Shown here piece after piece: positions 57,414-64,000 of a stretch of 64,000 bases of DNA. Numbering within the stretch: position 1 is the stretch's first letter; each line of letters begins with the position of its first letter. The notes beneath the pieces were generated by a model. It searched no databases. It was given only the letters and a program-made list of their open reading frames with translations, and was not told where the DNA came from. The stretch covers positions 9,579,895 to 9,643,894 of the forward strand of contig NC_039481.1 in NCBI RefSeq assembly GCF_003590095.1, given 5' to 3'. Source of the stretch: Trichoplusia ni. Taxonomy: Eukaryota > Arthropoda > Insecta > Lepidoptera > Noctuidae. Position numbers and translations under genes: made by a program.

Positions 57414-60369
57414 TTAAAAATAAAGCAATCACGTAATAAAAACATTAGTATGATAAAAGAATAACATCCGTGCGGTGAAGCGGTGTTTAATAGTGGACTA
57501 TTTCGGGCAGTGACACGACATCAAGCTTTGTTTACAGGCTCCTTCTTAGAAAGATGTCAGGAGACTCATTCTAACCGAAACCGACTTCAGGGAATTTAAA
57601 GTAACCTTTTCCGATTTTACTTTGAAACTTATTCCTTTATTAAGTAGTGACGGGATTCATTTTTTCAGTAAAAGTATTTTTTTAAAAATCCCTAATATTG
57701 GTAAGTAGGTAAAGATTTTTGTGTTGCTGTCAGAAGACTCAACTGAAACCTTTATGAGTGTCTCTACTTTACACCTTCGTATGATAGAGACAGTATGCTA
57801 TTAATGGAGTTTTTTGTACGACAGTTTTTCACGCCATTAAAGGGCGATTATTATGTATCGATATTCTAGAATTCATGAAGACAAAGTGATGGGGGATCTC
57901 ACCCGAAATTTAGTTTTTCTGCCGAAAACAATAAAAAAGTGTTAAATTTATTTTTGTTTGAAATATATTTAAAAGTTTTAAGTAAAATGAAAACATAAGC
58001 ATCTTTTTAGAATAATAATTGTACCGATTTTACGTAGTGCTAATATAATCATACCACATTTCCAATGTATTGACCGGCCACTCGAAGTATATAATCTACT
58101 TTTTTACAATTAAATTAATAAACGGTTATTATAGATTAATGTTGCCAACACCACTCTCAGCAAAAAACACATTAACAATGTAAAAATCTAATTCAATTCC
58201 ATTACCAATGGACGCCATTTTTTGTGGGCAACGTTGATTGAGTGTTTAAACAGTACAGTTGTCAACAATGATTAGAAGTTGGATGCAGTGAAGCGTGATG
58301 GACAATACTTGTTCCTGTTTATAACGCCTTTTGTAACTGCCACAAAAACTAGACCAAAAAAGTGTTATACACTTCACATTGCTCTGGCAAATTGAGATAG
58401 GCAACTTCATATTAGACGTAATCTCCATTATTAATGTAATCGTGGGCTAACACGATTCCGAAGAGTCTTCTCGCTTTTATTCTGACTATTATGCGAGACA
58501 ATTTATACTAGATCCAACAGACATACTATATTTATGTAGTTTTGTTAAACTTTGTACCAAATTAAATATTTTACCACATGCCTCTGTAACTAATAAATAA
58601 TAGTCTTACTTTTATAGTCGGTGGCAGTTACCCTGATAACTATTAATAAAACTTTCAGTACATCTGCGTGAGAAAATTTCTAATAGAGGAAATATGTCAA
58701 AAGAAATTGGAATGAGAACAGTCACAAAAGCTAATAAAATAACTGTTAATAATACTATTTTTATCTTCCACCAAACACGCTAAGAAATCTTGTAATTTAA
58801 TTCATCTACAAAATGATCACTTTGGAAAGCAATTATAAGATCTTTGCAATCGGTTGTACGTGTCAATATTTTGTCTATAATAGTACAGAACATTTAATTA
58901 CAGAAATACAGACTATTAGTTTAAGTGTATAAGTGTAGTAATAATTAATTGTACAAGCAAGTTCAACGACTCTTCACTTTTTTGCTAGGCTCGCGGTATT
59001 TTTGTCGCGTGTAAAATCTATCGTCATTTAGCGGGTCGAAAAAAAACGTCGCTGGCTGATATCGTGCGAACGTATATGATTTATGCGTAAAAAGTATTTA
59101 AATGTATGTTAGGTATTTTATTATTTCGAACTCTAACATCTAGAAAATTTATTTTGAAATTTAAATAAACCTGAATGTGTTTGTTATTAGTTAAAAAGCT
59201 GGTAATAAATTATTTCTTTCTTTTGTTTTCAGTTTTCAAATTAAGAACACACGGAATGTTGCCATGATAGAAATTATAGGTTTTTTTTTAAGAAGTAGGT
59301 CAGCTTATGGCCAGTAATCGATCGTCATTCATTTTTAAAGAGTATAATTAATGAATAATGAGTGTGAACGCCAATCAAGCAGCCATCGGTGTTGGTTACC
59401 GATGAGCACGTTACCTGCCGGCTTAGTTCCGTGATACATTTCCTATGTGTGTCTGTTAGCACGCGTTCGTTACGTACCACGATCAATTAACTCTTTTATT
59501 AGGTTAGCGAGTTGACATTTTAAAATTATTTCTATTTTATTATATTACATTAATTTGAAATTAAAGTCACGCGAATTTCCTGAGGAAAAGTAAAATTTAT
59601 GGCGAGTATCGATTGTTTGAATTAATATTAATACAGTTAACGAGGAGTTAAATTATTGATTCCTTATAGCGAAACACTTGTAAAGAACGAGTCGAAATCA
59701 AGTTGTCTGTCTGACAAAAAACACACTGTCAACGCACTTTATTCGCAGCAAAAACATAAGTAGGTAATCATCGACGAATCGAGGAAACGGGAAACATAAC
59801 TCGATTGTCGAACAACAAAAATTCAATGAATCGAATGTTGAATCGATTATTGAGTTGCAAATATGCTAACGATTTTAACGCTCGATAACTTGATGTTTTT
59901 ACGCATCATTTTTTTTACGGAACGCGTTGAATTTATAAATGGAATATCGGTTTTCGTTGCGTTCAAAAATGAACTATTATTATAACAGCTACATATAATT
60001 ATAATTAATTGATAATACGTGTCTCTACTTCATGAAAACTGTCTAAATGTTTAATGAAAAAGCATTAAAGGTATTTGTTGAGTGTTGAAGAAGTATGAAG
60101 TAAATGTGTTTCTTTGTACGCTGAATCTCACTTCGCTAATGTATCGATAATAAATCGACCATTGCTTCCGATACATAATCGAGTTATGGCTGAATACTTA
60201 CCCAACCATCGATAAAACATTTTTTCATTCGTATCCGTTCAAAAAGCTATTACGGAGTCAAAGATGCATGCAGAAGTACTCAGTTACAAAAACCGCGTAG
60301 TTTTTGCATCATCTGTTAAAGTAAACACATCCTCGATTCAACGTCGTAAAATGTGATCTTATATACCAG

Positions 60370-60468
60370 GCGAGTGCATCGCGCAGCGCAGGCGCACCGC
60401 ATCTGTGCATGGTGGGCGCTCAAGACGACAGGGAGATGGAGAAGGACCATTCGGAAGAGCAGCTCAAG
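60370..60468 (+). CDS. Candidate exon, possibly a first coding exon
   Basis: This 99-bp GC-rich island in AT-rich DNA is bounded by TATATACCAG and by AAG|GTAAAA. From the ATG at 60,409 it encodes 20 codons ending in phase 0: MVGAQDDREMEKDHSEEQLK, strongly charged and acidic. The upstream TATATA could be a promoter TATA box or part of an acceptor. No continuing exon could be tied to it before the window ends, and I do not recognise the protein. The opposite strand is also open over part of the island, so the strand is not certain. Confidence 0.35.
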
Positions 60469-61639
60469 GTAAAATAGTTTTTAATATCAAGAAGATTAGG
60501 TCATATTCATGTATTTATTTGCATTCCATAATGTTACAAAAGATGTTAAAGAGGCTTAAAGGTCGACTATTGTTTTGGCATGGAGACATGATGAATGAAA
60601 CTGTTTTGTTGAAACTTTTTTGAAATATGGCATATCGGTGTTACGGTGCACATGTAGTGACATCAAAATCTCAATATCTGTAAATACAATAAGAAATTTA
60701 AAAGTAAATTTGATGATAACAATACCAGCTTGAAACATTAATATATTACACTTTTGATCGTTTTAATATAACTACGTATGTTTCAAATTGACCTTCTGTC
60801 TCCATATTTATCGGTGTGACATCAAAACCAAAGCGCTGCGGTGTTCCGCGCACGTGCGCCCGCGCATCCAGCTGCCTGACACGGGACACGGCGCATGCGC
60901 GCTACGTGAAATACGACGCGACCGATACATCTCATAGGTTACTATCTAACCCCTTTTTGACAGTTATTTCTATTTCGTTACAACATATGCGTGGAAAGGT
61001 GACAGTTTAATAAGGTAACTAATAATATGTCACTTTTAGATTTGTGCGATGACTTGTGACGAAATGTAATATGACAAATAAGTTAAAAAAAATGATTTTG
61101 CGGAAGATTTCTCAACAATCGTGTTAATTACAATTTATCCACTCAAACGCTAATGTGAATCCTAAATGAATGTGTTAGTCATAAAACCAACCATCCATAA
61201 ACGAAATTTACATCAATGTCGTACTGAGAGAGCAGTCGTGATTACGACCCAAATGTATAAAACTTGACCTAGTCTACGAAAGCGTAGAATTTTATTTGAA
61301 CCTCAAATTCGCTACGACAACAATAGCTACGATTTACGAGTGCTACGACGTTACGCATACCTTTTAGAATATGTTATGAATATGACTTGTGCTCATAGCA
61401 AGCCATTAGTCACTCTTTGAAATCCAAGCCAAGCAACACACTTGACATACACATATTATGTTATATAGGTATATTATTTGTGCTACTATTCCACCCCTAC
61501 GATCATGTTACATAGAGCGCTCATTTTTTGGGTACCGTAGATAAACGATAAAATCGAGAACTACTACGGCTCTGCTGTCTGTCCAATCATCCGTCACTTA
61601 TTTGTGGGTCAACTCGAATATGCATTTTTTTTTCTATAT

Positions 61640-61825
61640 CCGTCTTTTAAATGTTGCCTAGGGGCCCAGGGGCCCCTAGGCAACAAAGGACTGGGGCCCC
61701 CTTGGTTCAAGTTATTTTCATTCAGTGAAAAATTTATCAAGCTTTTTTTTTTTAGATGCCTACTTTGGTGGTGGGCCCCTGGGCACTGGCCTAAAGTGCC
61801 TTATGGATAATACGGCACTGGGTAT
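61640..61825 (+). repeat. GC-rich repeat with a perfect 16-bp palindrome
   Basis: TGTTGCCTAGGGGCCC at 61,652-61,667 is followed by AG and its exact complement at 61,670-61,685. Further on come GGGGCCCCCTTGG, a T-run and 'ggtggtgggcccctgggcactgg'. It is probably a transposon part; I know similar 'gggcccctaggcac' blocks from lepidopteran repeats. Confidence 0.5.
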
Positions 61826-62514
61826 AAAGCCTGGTTGATTCAGTCATGGTGTAATTATAAGTAGTCATATTACTAGCCTGTTATTAGTGTTGATGATATC
61901 ATTTACTGTTCAAGTGTTAACGAAGTGTTGTGGAGTGTGTGTTTTGATTGCCTTGACCATACAATGTTCAATGATTTTCATTGGATTTTAAATAACAGCT
62001 TTCTTGGTGTGAGCTTTTAGCATTTTGGAACGTTGGTCAATTGAAATAGCTGTAGTGAGATAAAAATTGTAGAGTGTAGATGATAAATTAATGATTGGTT
62101 TCTTAAAAAAATTGTGGTACACTATAAGAAAATCTAGGTAATAATAATAATATACATTGAAATACCTAAGTTTACCAAATGGAGCTATGCTGAAACGCAT
62201 AAATCAAAAAGTCGTCAAGTTTTCATGCACTTAGGAATTTAGAGTACCGGAAAATTCACAAACATTGCTACGAATGACATGACTAATGAAAATGTCGTGT
62301 TCCATGCTAATTCTGGTACAGTTAGCGACAAAACTCGGAAGGCACTTTTGCCCAAAATATTTCAGCTAATATCCAGTAGAATTTTGAAGAAGTACAAATG
62401 CTAAGGTATTGTTTTTGATTGTACTCAAGAACGATAGCCGTTTAATAGAGGTATACCCATAAGGCACAACATGTCGCGTTTTCGATCCCAGAGGAAAACC
62501 AGTATGTTATCCAC

Positions 62515-62625
62515 GTACATTTGTTCTGAGTCTGGGTGTCATTGTATATTTGATTAGAATGTTTCGAAGACCTGGGACACAAGGACTAATTGCAATAGAG
62601 CGGGAGTCGCTTAAAAATAAACATA
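62515..62625 (+). repeat. SINE 3'-body remnant
   Basis: TTGTTCTGAGTCTGGGTGTC, 'attgtatatttgattagaatgtttcgaagacctgggacacaaggac' and 'gcgggagtcgcttaaaaata' match the body and tail of the family at 8.3 and 21.9 kb. The tRNA head is absent or unrecognisable. Confidence 0.5.
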
Positions 62626-63412
62626 TTAGTGTATTTTGTTGCAGACTGTACAACGAAACACATTTAAGTCGACCCGGTGACCTAAATCCTGTTTTATACC
62701 TGCATAATGATCTGAACACATTAGAGAGTTAACTGTTATTGCGGCCGTAACCTTGCCAAGAGTCGAGGGTGCGAGTAACGTGACAGTGACAGAAGTGACG
62801 ATGGACGCTCGTAAAAGAAATGGGAGTAAAACGGTAGGGAGCGTGGAGGTCGTAGTCTTGTTGAACGGTAGTTATAGTGGTAAATATGTCAAACAACCAT
62901 TGTTACTAATATAAGGAAACGAAGAAGCCAATTGGGGTTGATCGAAAAGTGTGGCGAAAATTGTTGTTCCAGGTTTATAGCGATCGAGGTCTTATTGAAA
63001 TAAATAAATAAAATAAAAATATATTTATTAAAAACATAGTTCACATTACGTAGCACATGTACGAATACAAGAGATTTAATAGCAGTAAAAATATCTTAAT
63101 AATAATAATCATAGGAGTTGAGTTTACCTACACTAAAACATAATAATATACGAGAAAGACGGTCTAAAGCTAATCTAGGGACCAAGACTGAAGAAACTAT
63201 ACTAAAAAGCACGTTATTCTAAATAAGAAACTTATAAAGTTACTAAAAGCACAAACTATATTAAACCTACACAAACTCCTACATTAGGTTAAGAATCAAT
63301 TACAAGAGCAAATGGTACATACTTATGCGAGAACACGGATTTTAGTGACCCTATGGCCATTGAGCACTGGTCAGTGCATCATTATGGCAAAGCGTCGATG
63401 TGTGACCGCCAA

Positions 63413-63555
63413 CATTAGGGCCCATTTAGACGATGCGAGAAACACCATGCAAGTTGCATCACATTGCGTAGCCGAGCAGCTAACGTTATATAGGATCCTC
63501 AGTAATGTATTACAACTTACACGATACTTCCCGATCGTCTAAATGGACCCTAATG
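63413..63555. mobile_element. 143-bp MITE with 22-bp inverted ends
   Basis: The left end CATTAGGGCCCATTTAGACG continues with 'at'. The right end read on the minus strand is CATTAGGGTCCATTTAGACG, also continuing with 'at', so one mismatch in 22. The interior has no frame of note. No target duplication is evident, so the superfamily is open. Confidence 0.65.
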
Positions 63556-64000
63556 CTCTGTGTTGCATTCCAGTAGCCATGTTGTGACTAAGGCACGTCA
63601 GTAGTTTGACTATTGTCATCATCTTTTATCGCAATTGTTGTAAAATTTAATCAGTGTTGTATTTGTAAGGGAATCTTTTCAACTAGCATTTTTGTAGGCT
63701 TATAGGGCAAACTAATTCGCAATTTTTCTGTCGATTAATGAAACAGTTTTCTCCACATCTTAATGACCGTCTTAGCCCAAACAGTAGTCTAGCAGATAAG
63801 AAGATAATACGAAATACTACCTAAGCTTTTACGTGAAGATGAAAAATAATTTTCAAACTAAACTTTTCCTCATCTCCCGTGACCATATTATTCAAACCCG
63901 TATATCATGTAGGTGCAATTATTCAGTGTACGTTTCGTAAGAACACTTTGTTCTATCATCGTTCTGCTAAGAGCATCGACAGACGGCGAGTGCGGTATTT

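Larger units (their letters stand above)
55736..64000. other. Probable glypican 5' intron or intergenic DNA
   Basis: I searched the minus strand for a signal-peptide exon and for the Cys-rich N-terminal part ending in phase 1 and found none, so the missing glypican exons are probably beyond 64 kb or too short to see. The stretch holds a Helitron-like element (57.2 kb), one candidate plus-strand exon (60.4 kb), a CpG-rich patch at 60.83-60.94 kb, a GC palindrome (61.65 kb), a SINE remnant (62.5 kb) and a MITE (63.4 kb). Confidence 0.45.

Noticed and set aside
60370..60468. Minus-strand reading of the island as a glypican signal-peptide exon (MVLLHLPVVLSAHHA)
   Set aside because: The frame would end in phase 0, while the next glypican exon at 55,735 needs one base of a split codon before it; the acceptor side is also poor.
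1..64000. CRISPR arrays, bacterial operons, rRNA genes, integrated viral genomes
   Set aside because: No regularly spaced repeats, no rRNA-like blocks and no viral coding frames were seen; gene structure is that of an animal nucleus.

Overview
The window is animal nuclear DNA, most likely from a moth or butterfly. The basis is three things: small GC-rich exons in AT-rich introns with GT-AG sites, arthropod protein families, and many dispersed repeats of kinds I know from Lepidoptera (tRNA-derived SINEs, short Helitron-like pieces ending CTAG|T, hAT- and Harbinger-type elements, fragments of non-LTR elements). I cannot name the species.

Layout. 1-10,130 has no gene I can support and carries repeats, including a complete 510-bp hAT-type non-autonomous element with an exact 8-bp target duplication. 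10,244-27,640 (+) is a 12-exon SLC22/major-facilitator organic-cation-transporter-like gene (571 aa as modelled, all splice phases consistent; exon 1 is the least certain). Its intron 1 holds an unexplained 170-aa Ser/Gln-rich ORF, and its intron 7 holds a nested stack of transposons. 28,866-29,700 holds a decayed partial copy of the same gene (intron-1 ORF plus exon 2) whose exon core is almost identical to the parent. 29,755-35,840 (-) is the large TFIIF subunit (RAP74), 13 exons, 512 aa. About 750 bp away and divergent is 36,589-39,976 (+), a KLHDC4-type kelch protein, 9 exons, 496 aa. 44,461-55,735 (-) is the 3' nine coding exons of a glypican of the dally-like/GPC4-6 type, converging on the kelch gene; its signal-peptide exon was not found. 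From 55,736 to the end is probably glypican 5' intron or intergenic DNA with repeats and one candidate plus-strand first exon near 60.4 kb.

The genes do not form a pathway: one is a general transcription factor, one a predicted scaffold, one a cell-surface heparan-sulfate proteoglycan and one a membrane transporter. The items most worth a second look are the near-identical transporter exon copy with all of its splice signals broken, the intron-1 ORF shared by both copies, the hAT element loaded with TATCGATA (DRE-like) sites, and the unusually short 3' end of the TFIIF gene.
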